Below, piece after piece: positions 1 to 11,776 of a stretch of 64,000 bases of DNA. The position numbers and the translations under genes are program-made. Within the stretch, counting starts at the first letter, position 1; each line of letters opens with the position of its first letter. Source of the stretch: Epiperipatus broadwayi (Eukaryota; Onychophora; Udeonychophora; Euonychophora; Peripatidae); assembly GCA_028023455.1 (NCBI GenBank), contig JAQFVV010000003.1, positions 270,001-334,000 of the forward strand, read 5' to 3'. The notes beneath the pieces were generated by a model. That model worked only from the letters and a program-made list of their open reading frames with translations, was not told the DNA's origin and did no database searches.

Positions 1-419
1 CTAATTTGTTTATTTGATTGTTTATTTTTCAAACATATTTTAAAAAGATAAAAAATTCCGCAATAAAATTATTTTGTTGTTGATATAAAATTCTACAAAG
101 AAAAGCGATTTCTTTCACTTTTTAAAATTAGTTATTAAAAATAAAAACAAAACTTTAAAATCAATTACATAAATAATAATATTAATAAAAATCTTAATTC
201 AAAATATTTCTTTTTTATTATCGTAATGAATGAAAAAGAAAAAAAAATAACGAAATTTAAAATCTTTTAACACAATTTATCAAATGGACATCTTTTCCAC
301 TGATTTTTCATCCTCTTTTTTCCAAGTTTGTCGTATTTTTTTGAGTTGATAAAATAAATTAATTACTAACATTAACAATCTTACTAAAGCAAACACAATA
401 TTTAAACCAATCAAACTTA
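1..419. other. AT-rich non-coding stretch
   Basis: Poly-A and poly-T runs and short low-complexity sequence. No coding signature on either strand and no recognisable repeat boundary. Confidence 0.6.
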
Positions 420-830
420 CTTTTACAATGGGCCAGTTCACACCAAGCAGCGGCAGATATCATATTTTTGGTACTTAATCGTCCCGTAACGTATCAAAGA
501 TAAGCAGATTATTTTTTACTTTCCACTCTCCGACGGTAAAGAAAGAAAAAACTTTTTTAATATTTTTTCATCCACGGAATATGTCCAGCAAATTTTAATA
601 CACTGGTCTTACCAAATAGTCGCGACACACAACGATCCGGTGGTAAATTGTACTATTTTTATGCCCACTGAAGTAAAGCACATTAGTATAAGTCTGCATT
701 GGTTTCCATGGAGACCAACAGAGTCATGATAGCAAACAATGAATGATGTCCGTTTGCGAAATTATATCAGATACACATACAATCTCCTTTTTACATGCAC
801 ACACGAGGGGGGGGGGTGAGTAGTAGAAAG
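420..830. promoter_or_regulatory. Promoter-like patch with an X-box
   Basis: This patch is richer in GC and CpG than its surroundings (for example TCGCGA near 622 and CGATCCGG near 633). A near-perfect RFX-type X-box, GTTTCCATGGAGAC, lies at 702-715 directly after an inverted CCAAT box (ATTGG, 698-702). A run of ten G follows near 807-816. X-boxes of this form bind RFX factors and often mark ciliary gene promoters. No exon is visible nearby, so the gene served, if any, may lie outside the window. The motif is seen; the promoter role is inferred. Confidence 0.35.
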
Positions 831-2600
831 AAAAAATATTTTGGAAATAAAATAGAAATCAATATCTTCATTATTATTTTAAACTTTAATAATGTAAATT
901 GGATTTTTTCTTAAAATAATGAATTTGATAAGTATTTTGTGAAAATACAAAATACTATTAACATTTGCTACATATGTGTGTACATGGATTTATGCGGATA
1001 TATTTATATAAACGTGTATGCACACGAATATACAACTTACAAACGTATATATTACTACGCTACAGTTTCTTTATTCACTTTTCTATTATACGTAACTGGC
1101 GATTGATAAAATGGATACAATACTGTACGCACTAAAAACGAAGGAGGGATTCACAGTTTCACTTAAATACAATTAAAAATTATAGATTTTATAGTCATTT
1201 TTTCTAAATTAGAATATCCTTTAAAATAATGTAAAATATATTCTCATTCTTTTTTTAAAAAAGAAAAAAATATTAGAAATTCATTACTGTATAATATAAT
1301 AAAAAAATTCAGCATAAAAAATATTCTATTATTTTACATTTCGTAGTTTAACGTGTATTTAACGCGAAAGGATCTTTTATAATTTTCGATTATACATATA
1401 TAATTAAGGGTAACGGTAATTTAATGACTTTGTTTATTTAAATTAAGTAAAGATAAATTACTTTTTATTTGTTTTCTCTAAAGGACTCGGAGATGTGATT
1501 TAAATCAAACTAAAAAAAAAAAAAAAGTGAGAAAAACATTTATTATGAATTATGAGAAAAGATATTTTGAGTTTTGTTAATAGACAGAAAAAGAAGTTAT
1601 CTCATTTCACGGTATAGGTGCTAATCAAAGAAATAAATGACAAATTTAAAACGCATGAAGAAAATAGCGAATACAAACTGTTGTATATAGATACGCACAG
1701 GGAGCCAAACACAGGATGTCATTTTTCACATTATTACTCAAGAGACCGAAAATAAAAAGAGATTAGTCTTTATTAAATATAAATCGTTAATAAACAACGT
1801 TGATTTTACTTTTTTTTTCTTCAAAACAATATTAGTGTTATGAGTCAGCCACTGGACGGACCTGCACTTTCTTTTTTTACTACTGCCATTTGCTCTGACT
1901 TTCCAGAGTTCATAGTTAGCGTTTTTTTAAAAACTATTTATCAAATTATTTTTTGTATCACCTTTTATCTCGCTTTCACAGTCGCTTTCAATAAGTTTTT
2001 ATAAAATCTCTAAGTCAGAGGTACTAAAAAAATATTCCATCAGAATATTTACCCTATAGTCTTTCGCGGATGAATTAAAATTGAATATAAAGCTGTAGGA
2101 ATATTGTTTAAAATATTTAAGGGCAATGATATTTCTTATTTTTTACTGCACCTCAGTTAAAAATTGTTTTTGTAAAATATATGCACGCTAAAATCAGTCT
2201 ACAATAGTTGAATACACCAATGTGATTGATGTCATCCTCTGTGAGATTCTATTCAGTTGGTGGTGGGTCATCAATATATGATCTGTGGTTATGAGATTTT
2301 TATTAAGTTTAGTTTTAAACGTTTACTAACTATGTCTGTTTTTTTTATTTTAATTTCTTTTATACTTGCAGAATTGTAATATGATTAACAAAGGACAAAA
2401 ACTAAAAATAATCCAAGGAACAGTGAAGATTGGCTTTTTTTTTTTTGTAGTTTAAGAACAAATAGTCACTTTTAGTGTTAAATGTCAGTACAGTTTGTTC
2501 AAACTGACCTCTTATTATTTTATATTTTAATCTTAAAAGCTTGAACATGTAAAGGAAAGTGCTGAAAGCCTATAATTTTACTAACTTGGCTTGTAGTTAT
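831..2600. other. Non-coding, nothing recognised
   Basis: AT-rich sequence with poly-A and poly-T runs. No open frame with protein-like composition and no clear repeat unit. Confidence 0.5.
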
Positions 2601-2618
2601 TAGACATAAAACCAATAA

Positions 2619-2990
2619 AACATCACATGATCTCGATTTATATCATGCTATTCAGCAGCAAATTCTTTGTTTTTCTCACCACATTTTGGTTACCTAGTGT
2701 AGTAGTGCTTATTAATTCTCTATGCAGTGCTGTTCTGGTTAATTTATCCAGACTAGTTTTTAGCTTATAGCTTTTATTAGTGATGAGGTCTTGGATCTAA
2801 GACCAATGCACCAGGTTCTTTGGGATCTAATGCACTTTTTTCTAGCAGCCATTCTTTATTTCTTGGTTTTACTATCAAATTACTAGCCCAAATTAAAAAA
2901 AAACCATGTTAATGTTTTAATCCAAGCCAATTTGCTTGTGCATAATTGTATAAATTTGAAACCAATGTAGTAATTATATATTATGATAAA
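2619..2990 (-). repeat. Decayed copy of hammerhead repeat family 2
   Basis: The block matches, with many changes, the unit seen at 43731-44150. Shared landmarks are a TCACATGATC-like start (2620), the GACTAGT motif (2752-2758), a 'cttggatctaagacc' block and a 'ggatctaatgcac' block. On the minus strand the ribozyme core has decayed to CTAATAA (2775-2781), while the ACTAGTC next to stem III is kept. It is an old, inactive copy. Confidence 0.5.
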
Positions 2991-5672
2991 TTACTATCAG
3001 ATATGTATTATTGCCTTACATTACAAAATGTGGTGGGGGAAAAAGAATTTATTGCTAAACACTATAATGTTTGCATGTGATATCTTATTGGTTTTATATT
3101 GATCCTGACCAAGAAATAAAAATGACTATAGTTATTAAAAAAATACAAAATTCATAATAATATGGATACTGAACTGGTTTCAAATTTGTATAAATTATAC
3201 AAGCATATTGGATTTTATTAATAACATTAATGTTTTTTTTAATTTGGACTAATAGCTTGATAACAAACAAAAAAGTAAAAGAGGATTTGTAGAGAAAAGG
3301 TGCATTAGATTGAAAAGATACTAGATGCACTATTCTCAGATTTAAAAACTTGTCACTGATGGAAGACATTTTCTAGAAATTAGACTAAGGATATAGGAAA
3401 GGGCAACACCAGATAGTGATTTAATAAGCATTACCATCTGGCATCTATTGATTACTAAGGCTTATGGAAAAAAGGTATTTATTTTCTCCAATTACTCTTT
3501 TTGATATATTGTTTTTCTAATTTTACTTTTCTAATTTATATTTTTTATTATCCTTCAAATCCACATCTCTAAAGATTCAAATTTTTCCTACTTTTTTTTT
3601 TTTTGATTATCCATTTTATAAACTACTTTTTTTTGTTCTAAGAATCAGAATACCATATTAATCTTACCAAATGACTATTTAATTATTTCACTTATCACTC
3701 ATGTTTGATTTATCACTACTTATATCACCAGTTAATCAAACTCTTAAATATTTAACCACAATTCAAAATAATACTGACTAAATCTATCTTACTGCAATGC
3801 AGAATCAAAAAATAATGATGTATTAAAATTTTTAACATCATCTCTGAAGACACAAAATATTATTTTGAGCTAAAAATATCTAAGCACCAAATAGATTTAA
3901 ATCGGGATATATATGAAAATAAAAAAAAGAATAAAATAAGAATTTATTTATTTTTTTTAATACTGTTTATTATGGAGTGGAAACTACTGCCTATTTACAA
4001 AAACTTATCAATTATCTCTGTTTAGTTCTCTGCCTCTAGACTGCTTTAATAAGTGCAGTAACCAAGACAAAGATATAGTTGATCATTATCACTGATGAAC
4101 ATGCTTCCAACACCATTTAATGCGCATTTTAAATTTAGAGATATTATAAATAAGAAGATCTTATATTTAGAGTGTAATTAAATACACATAAAAAATCTAA
4201 AATCTGTTTCCAAAAATTTTTATATTTGTGAGTATTTTGGACTTTAAGAGTAGATCTATTGACCCTTCATTTTAAATCCAAGTTCATCTAAAATAGAATA
4301 TTACTTTTTTCTGTATTTAGAAAATTGAAATATTATTTTTAATAATAGTTTTTATTTTTAAACTTATATTTCAAAGAAATAATTAAAAAAATTGAGAAAA
4401 ATATAATGAAAAATAAAGGTTAATTAGTTGAAAATGCAACTCAAACAGCTTCTAGATGAGAAGGAGATTGAAAAGTGCATAGTAAAAAATAAAAAATAAA
4501 CACATACTAATGCAGCAAATAATATATATATATATATATATTGATGTATGTAAAAGCAATACTAATCCAATTTTAGTTTTTATATTAACTTATATTTGTT
4601 CTATTAAAGATATATCTTTATCGCTATTAATGTGGTTAATGTGTTCCTCAAAATAATTCATAAACTAAATTTTAAATAAAAAAGCAAATGATTATAATGA
4701 TATTCTATGGTAAAAAAAATAATTATTACAATAAATTTAAAATATACCATAAACTTTGAATATTTTGTTTAAAAAAAACTTAAAATTGATAACTTATTTG
4801 AAAATATTATTACAAACATAGTATTTTGTGTGAAAATATTATGTATAAATATTTATAAACATAATCCTTTTGTGTTTCTTTACCATAAAATATGATAACC
4901 ATGTTACTTGAAATGATTTCAATATCTCATTCTAATCACAGAGACATGAAATAAAATTTAATTTATATATATTTACTAATTTAAAATACACTTTTCTAAT
5001 TTTTTAATGCAACTTATCCCATGATCATTTTTTGCAAATAATGCAAGCAATAAAACTTTTATTATTATTTTTTACTATGATTTAAAATCAATGTTTTTAG
5101 TGTGGTTCACACAGTACTTGAAATGATGTTGTAATTTTATTAAAATTACAGATACATTAAATAAATAAAAGAAACCCACATAAAATATATTTTAGCTAGT
5201 AAACAAAAATAATTCTAGTTTCTCTTTTCTAGGGTTATGAGTTGTTTGAGTAATGAGTAGTTACTAGATTGTAATATAATTTATTAATCCTCATTACAAT
5301 AATGGTTTCTGGCTTTTGTTTTTATCAATGAAGATTTGAAATTCAAAATTGGAGTACATGCAGTTCTGTATGTGACAGCTATCTTTAACTAATTTTTTTT
5401 ATGACCAAGCCATTTTAACTAATGTAATATATATATATTAAAATTTATTTTTGATACAGTTTATTAAATGCTCAAAGCTTTTTAAAATATACAATGAATA
5501 AAATGTTATTTTATGGTGATATTACTTTAAATGATTTTGCAATTCTATTAACATTATAAAAATATTAAACAAAAATTAGATATATAAACCATATTTTAGC
5601 TAATGTAGTATACATTTAGTACTGTATTTTGGGGCAGGGTATTAAGAGATTAAAAAAAAAATTAAATAGTAA
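2991..5672. other. Non-coding, nothing recognised
   Basis: Very AT-rich sequence with a short TA run near 4520-4540. No supported gene on either strand. Confidence 0.5.
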
Positions 5673-5920
<248 letters not shown>

Positions 5921-6162
5921 GTTTCAAAGCAAAACTTTATTGAGTCTAAAAAGTTACAGAGTCATATATTGATTTTTTACAAATGAAAAACAAATTACAA
6001 CTTTCAGTATATAAGTCTTTATCTTTTCTGCATACTTTTTTTTCTTCTTGTTTTTAAATTTGGTCTTCTATTTAGTTCAGTTTATGCTTGCATTTTTTTT
6101 TTAAAGTTGGAAAAAATGCTGATGTTGAAAATGTCATCATCTATCTTATTGGTCTTTATATT

Positions 6163-9100
6163 TCATAGACTGGATCTCTGTTTCAAGTGTGACCATGTGG
6201 CTGCAAATATATCTGGTTGAGCTAGGATGCTGTCTCTTTTTCTTAACAGTTCTAGTTTTATTGAATATGTTGCTGGGTGGCGTCGAGGGTTATTGGCAAG
6301 TGCAAAAGTGCATCTGGTGCACCAGTAGGCATAAAGGCTGTATGTTGCTGCACGAATAGCAGGGTTGTTGCCTTTTTTAAATGTATTTATTATTTCATCA
6401 ATTGAAATGATAGCCTTTCTGTATGTGGTAAACATTGTGCGACGTATTGTTTCTAGGGCACTGCAGGAATGAAGAAAATGATCTTGTGTCTCTTCTTCTC
6501 TATGACATAGCCCGCACATGGGGTCTATATTGGTATAGAATCTACGAAATCTAAGGAAATGGGTTGTGGGTAGAGCATTGAGATTAAGCTTAAGTAGAAA
6601 ATCGAATAATTTTGGTTCTAACGACCATTTTCTGAATTGTTGCAGTAGTTGCCTGTTGTCTATTCCAAGAACTGATGGATGTAGATTGGGTGTCTGGTTT
6701 GGATGTAGTATATTGTAAATGTCCCAGTATGTATACTTGTTGTCATTATTGAGTGATATTTTGTTGTATATTGGCTTGAGTTCTTCAATCAGTGTGGATA
6801 GATATCCATATGAAGGGGGTGGTCTGTCTGTGGGTATTATACTGATTACACACTCCAGGTCTGGAAATCTTTTTATGGTTGCTGTTATTAGATTTACTGA
6901 TTTCTGTGTGTAAAAAACATTGATTGTATGGAGTCCAAGTCCATTGCTATGTGGTGGTCTGCTCAGATTTTTTAAAGAGATTGCCACTGTCTTTCTCTTC
7001 CATATTAGTTTGTTACAGATTGATGAGATTTTAGATATGAATGTTTTTGCAAATTTGATTATAGGTGTATAGTATGTAATTTTTGTAGTTATAAGTTGAT
7101 TAAATAGTGCTACCTTTGCATATATTGACAGGTATGACTTTTCAAGTGAGGCTGTGATTTTTTCAGCATCTATTTTTAATTTATTTTGAATTTTTTGCCT
7201 CATTCCATTGGTTCCAAGGTAGAATGGGAAACCAAGGAAAGCAGATGGTTTACCATTAAACATCTCTGTACAGTGCTTGCCTGTGTATATTGACCATGCA
7301 GCAGTTTTATTTGTGTTAATTTTTAAATTAAAATTTGAGGTATAATTCTTGATTATCTCTTGTAATATGGGGAGGTTCTTTTTAGAGGGGAGGAAAACGG
7401 TTACATCGTCCATATAGGCTATGCATGATATATTTAAAGCAGTGTTTGGAATTTGAATGCCTTTTATTTTTTTCTGTATCTCTATTAATAGAGGATTTAT
7501 ATATATTGTAAAGAGCAAGGCACTTAGGGGGGATCCTTGTGGGATGGATTGACTCGGTCTGAAGGCTGGTGATTTTTTTCCATTCAATGTGATGTGAATT
7601 TCACGGCTGAGTAGCAGATTTGCTATTATATATAGTAGGGATGGAGGTGTTGTTGTTTTTTTCAGCACGTCTAATAATTTGGCTATAGGCACTGAGTCAA
7701 AAGCTGCCTCAATGTCTAGTTGAACTATAATTGGTGCATATTTCTTTCTTTTTTTTTACTACTTCAATAATTGTTTTGTACATTAAGGCACCCTGGCCAA
7801 TGGATGATCCTTTTTTGGCATATTGTGCTGATGATAACACAGGGAGTATGTGTTGTTCTATTTTTTCCTTTATCACTCTTTCAAGAATTTTTATTCCTAA
7901 AGGTCCCATTGAAATTGGTCGTAGATTAGATAAAGATGATATTGCTGTTGGTTTTTTGTTAAATGGAACCATTGCAATTGGGTATAGACTTTGTATGTTG
8001 TAAATTTTTTGGGATATGTAATTGGCTAGATCGCACAGGTATTTTGCTGTGAAGTGACTAAGATGTTTGAACACAAATTTGGGAATTCCTTGTGGTCCTG
8101 GGTGACATGTGTTTGTTATTGTTGCAAGTTGAAATACAATGTCAGTTGTTGTTATTGGTGTATCTGTTTCAGGGTCTCCAAATATGTCTTCATTTGGTAT
8201 GTACACTCTCTGTTTTTGCAGTTTTTTTTTAAAGTGTTGATATATTGGGTTTATCATGTTATGTCCAGCTGTTATAGAGCCATCTATTTCAAGTGCCATA
8301 GGCACTCTGACTGTGGATGGGTATCCCAATGCCCACCGTATGTATGCTCTGGTCCAAGTATGTTGTTGTGTAAGGCATATTTTTTTCTTTTTTATTGCTA
8401 CATATTGCTTTAGTGTATTGCATGTATTGTTGTACATTTCTGTAAGTTTTTTAATTTGTGTTTGATTATCTGTAGTTGGTCTGGAAATGGTTATTCTTTT
8501 ATGTAGTTCATCTGCCAATGCTAATAATCTGGTGGGGGGTGTTGAGTTGCAGGTAATATGATTGATGTTGAAAGAAAGTATATTGGTGAATGCTATATAC
8601 TTTTGTACTGGATCGAGTGACATGTTTTGAAGTTTTTGGAGCATTATATATGTTTCTGAATATAAGAATTCAGTTGTTTGTGCTGGAAGAAGTATTCGCA
8701 TAGTCTTTTGGAGGGCAGATTGTTGTATTTTGGATTTTTGTTAGGTCGAGGGTGATGAACTGAGCAGCATGATCTGAGATTATAGATGGACAGAGTTCAA
8801 GATTAAAATAATGATGTAACATTGGTGAGTAGAAACACAAATCAATAAGTGACTTATATCTATTGTTATTAAAAGATATTGAGTTTGATGGGAGAAAACC
8901 CTCAGCACTCATAAGTGGGATTGTTATTTGATGGATCCATTTGGTGACAAAAGTTTGGTAGGTCATGTTGAAATCTCCCAGGAGTATTATGGGATTTGGT
9001 GTTGCTGTAAGCATTGAATTTATTGTTGCTATTATTCTGGAGATGATGACAGGGCCTGGTGGTATATATACAAATACTAGGTTAAGTGTGATATTTTTAT

Positions 9101-9401
9101 GATGGAGTGTTAATATGATAAGATTAGAGTCAATATATATAATTTTAAAAGAATCGAAAGGGCAGTTGTGGGAAATAATTATGCCTGTGCCACCTGATGG
9201 TGATGATGATTGCCTTGAGCAGGCACAAAAACCTTGGCTGACTAAATATTTTGATGGATCAATTTGAGAGCTGCTGTATATTTTTGTTTCCAAAAGCCCC
9301 AGTATGTGTGGTTGTGTTGTATGTAACCATTTTTTGAGATCAAAAAGTTTTTTGGTGGCATTTAAGCCTCTAATGTTGAGAGATCCAATTTTTATCTTCA
9401 T
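6163..9401 (-). pseudogene. LINE-A ORF2 (endonuclease-RT), two frameshifts
   Basis: The span matches the intact 1077-codon ORF2 of LINE-B from end to end but is in three frames. Part 1 (9401 to 8670) holds the AP-type endonuclease: N9 in NIRGLN, ETK, GDFN and SDHAAQ. A one-base shift near 8700 leads to part 2 (8701 to 7709), the linker and first RT motifs. A shift in the A-run near 7748-7757 leads to part 3 (about 7750 to 6163), with DIEAAFDSV, QGSPLS, YMDD and a C-terminal C-x2-C-x8-H-x4-C motif. All catalytic motifs remain, so the breaks are recent or partly sequencing errors in homopolymers. The product would nick DNA and prime reverse transcription on the nicked end. Confidence 0.88.
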
Positions 9402-9463
9402 GTTTTAAATAATTTTTTAACAGGGTATTGATTTTTATTTTATTTTTAATACTAAATGTTTGT

Positions 9464-11071
9464 TTATATTGCAGTAGATGGATGCTGATACATATTTAAG
9501 ACATTGTTGGGTTTATTATCAGTTTTTCTTTCATTTAATATTGCTTCAGACTCTATACAGGCAATTTGTGATGAAACCGAACAGGTGTCCATTTGTTGTT
9601 GGCTTACATCCATTTCTATTTCATCATTTTCTAAATTGTATATGTCTGATGAGTTGTGCTTTTGGTCTGTTTTTTTTGCCTTTTTGGATTCATGGTTTTT
9701 TGGTGGTCGACCTGGCTTTCTTTTTCCCTCTGGTGTATTCTCTTGAATAGGTGGAAGAGGGGCTTCTATTGCATCCATTATGTTTGATGCAGTTTTGTTT
9801 ATAATTGTAGTTTTTTTTATTATTGGTATCTTTATATTATCTGGATTTATATTTTCATTATATAACTGTGTGTGTTTACTTTCTGTTTGTTGATTTTTAC
9901 TTGGTACACATTTTGTTTTATTGAGATGCTGATCCTGTGATGTAATTGCTGTATTTTGTGTTGTGGTTTCTTGAGAATTATTTTCGTTTGAATCTTGGAT
10001 TTCTGTGTTAGTTTTTGTGTTATTATTTTTTTGGTTGGTCTTTGGGATAGGCAATTCTGATCCATTATTATTTTTGTTTGTGGGTGTTTGAACCTGTTTT
10101 TTTCCGGTTTCTATTATTGGGTTGCCAATGGATGTAGTGTTATTATAAATTTTATTTTCATCACTGGGTTGTTCTGGGGAGAGGATTTTAGTTTGTTCAC
10201 AGTGATTGCTTTTTGTGTTATCGCACTGAGTTGCTAGGTGTCCTCTCTGTCCACAGCCAAAACAAAGTGGCTTTAGACCTCTTATGTGAAGAGAGAGTGT
10301 CGCTTCTTGATCTGTAATCTGTGTTGGAATCGTTGAGGCGTCTACGTTTTTATGTAGTTTTATTTTAAATTCAAAACGATTACTACATATCGGTATAGGT
10401 GTGTCTTTTAAATATATAGGCTGTAGGGCAATTACTTTTCCAAACGGGTTTATCATTTTTTGAAAATCTTGTACGTTGTATTTAAGATAAGTATTTTTAA
10501 GCACTCCAGTAATTATATTTTTCCGGTTTTCATCTATAATTACGAGTGCGTAATTATCAAGTGCTAAAATAGTGGATTGAAAACGTTCTTTTTGCTGCTG
10601 AGTATAAAAATCAATGGTTATATATCGAGAATTTGGATGGTCGGCGATACAAGAGATTGTTTCCCATAGTGCATTTTGCGTGATTGCTTCATATAATAAA
10701 GCTTTTGGGAAACGATATAATGAGCATTGATTATCGGTTACTGCGAGTACTAACGAAGTTGGTGAAAAAAACCTGCGAAATGTTTCAAATAACGTACGAG
10801 GCACCGTATTACTGAAACGGTCCGTCACATTTTCAAGCGTTTCTTTTGTCCAGATTGCGGCTGGGGGTTGATTTTCCTCTCGAGTGTTTAGATCAAGATT
10901 TTTTATATCATTTGTGTTTGTTCTACGGAAGCGCGGTATTTGAGTTGGTGCTGTAGTATTGCTATTACTTTTAAGTACTTTTGCATACGAAATAGGCGAT
11001 GTTGAAACTAACGATGTTGTTAATTTCGTATTGGTGCTTAATTCGCTCACGCTTGACTGGGCAGTAGCCAT
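9464..11071 (-). CDS. LINE-A ORF1, CCHC/AT-hook nucleic-acid-binding protein
   Basis: An intact 535-codon frame starting at ATG, 223 nt inside the element. ORF1 proteins coat the LINE RNA and act as chaperones in the retrotransposition particle. A region around residues 85-265 is well conserved with LINE-B. One CCHC zinc knuckle lies at C270, C273, H278, C283. The C-terminal third is rich in N, Q, T and K and looks disordered. It carries an AT-hook with core GRP near residues 450-457, followed by a lysine-rich patch. AT-hooks bind the minor groove of AT-rich DNA, which is notable because the element sits in TAA repeats. No esterase domain or coiled coil is obvious. ORF2 follows after 62 nt. 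Confidence 0.85.
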   Translation of the reverse strand: MATAQSSVSELSTNTKLTTSLVSTSPISYAKVLKSNSNTTAPTQIPRFRRTNTNDIKNLDLNTREENQPPAAIWTKETLENVTDRFSNTVPRTLFETFRRFFSPTSLVLAVTDNQCSLYRFPKALLYEAITQNALWETISCIADHPNSRYITIDFYTQQQKERFQSTILALDNYALVIIDENRKNIITGVLKNTYLKYNVQDFQKMINPFGKVIALQPIYLKDTPIPICSNRFEFKIKLHKNVDASTIPTQITDQEATLSLHIRGLKPLCFGCGQRGHLATQCDNTKSNHCEQTKILSPEQPSDENKIYNNTTSIGNPIIETGKKQVQTPTNKNNNGSELPIPKTNQKNNNTKTNTEIQDSNENNSQETTTQNTAITSQDQHLNKTKCVPSKNQQTESKHTQLYNENINPDNIKIPIIKKTTIINKTASNIMDAIEAPLPPIQENTPEGKRKPGRPPKNHESKKAKKTDQKHNSSDIYNLENDEIEMDVSQQQMDTCSVSSQIACIESEAILNERKTDNKPNNVLNMYQHPSTAI

Positions 11072-11293
11072 GATTTATTCTGACTCAAGTCAGTATTTTT
11101 TTATTTTTAAAAAAAAGATATTAAAACACACCGATATTTTTCAAAAAACACTATTAATCTATTATATAATTCGATTTTTCCTGTATTATGTTTGTTTTGC
11201 GAATAACAAGTTGGAACAAAAGTAAAAAATAAATACTTACATCGGAGAACTTAAGGATTGCTTCTTACCTCAGCAGAGATTTGCTGCGGTCTC

Positions 11294-11515
<222 letters not shown>

Positions 11516-11776
11516 GTTTCAATAAAGGCTTTATTGATCTCAATGGTTTACATAAGTTTACATCTAGAAAAATTTGAAATTTAACATACAATGAATAATA
11601 TTAGGGTAAACACATATAAATGAATTTAGTGGTTACACTTTGTGGTTAATGGACTATAACAATATAAAAATTAAAAAAGCAAAAATAATCAGAGTTCTAA
11701 AGTTTGAGGAGCTTATTTAGTTTTGTCCGCATGTCACTTTGAATGTTAGTTGTATGATAGTTTTTCTTTGCAGCAT

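Noticed and set aside
6719-8465. Plus-strand open frames across LINE-A (and similar ones across LINE-B)
   Set aside because: They lie opposite ORF1 and ORF2, which carry recognisable motifs. They are shadows of those frames.
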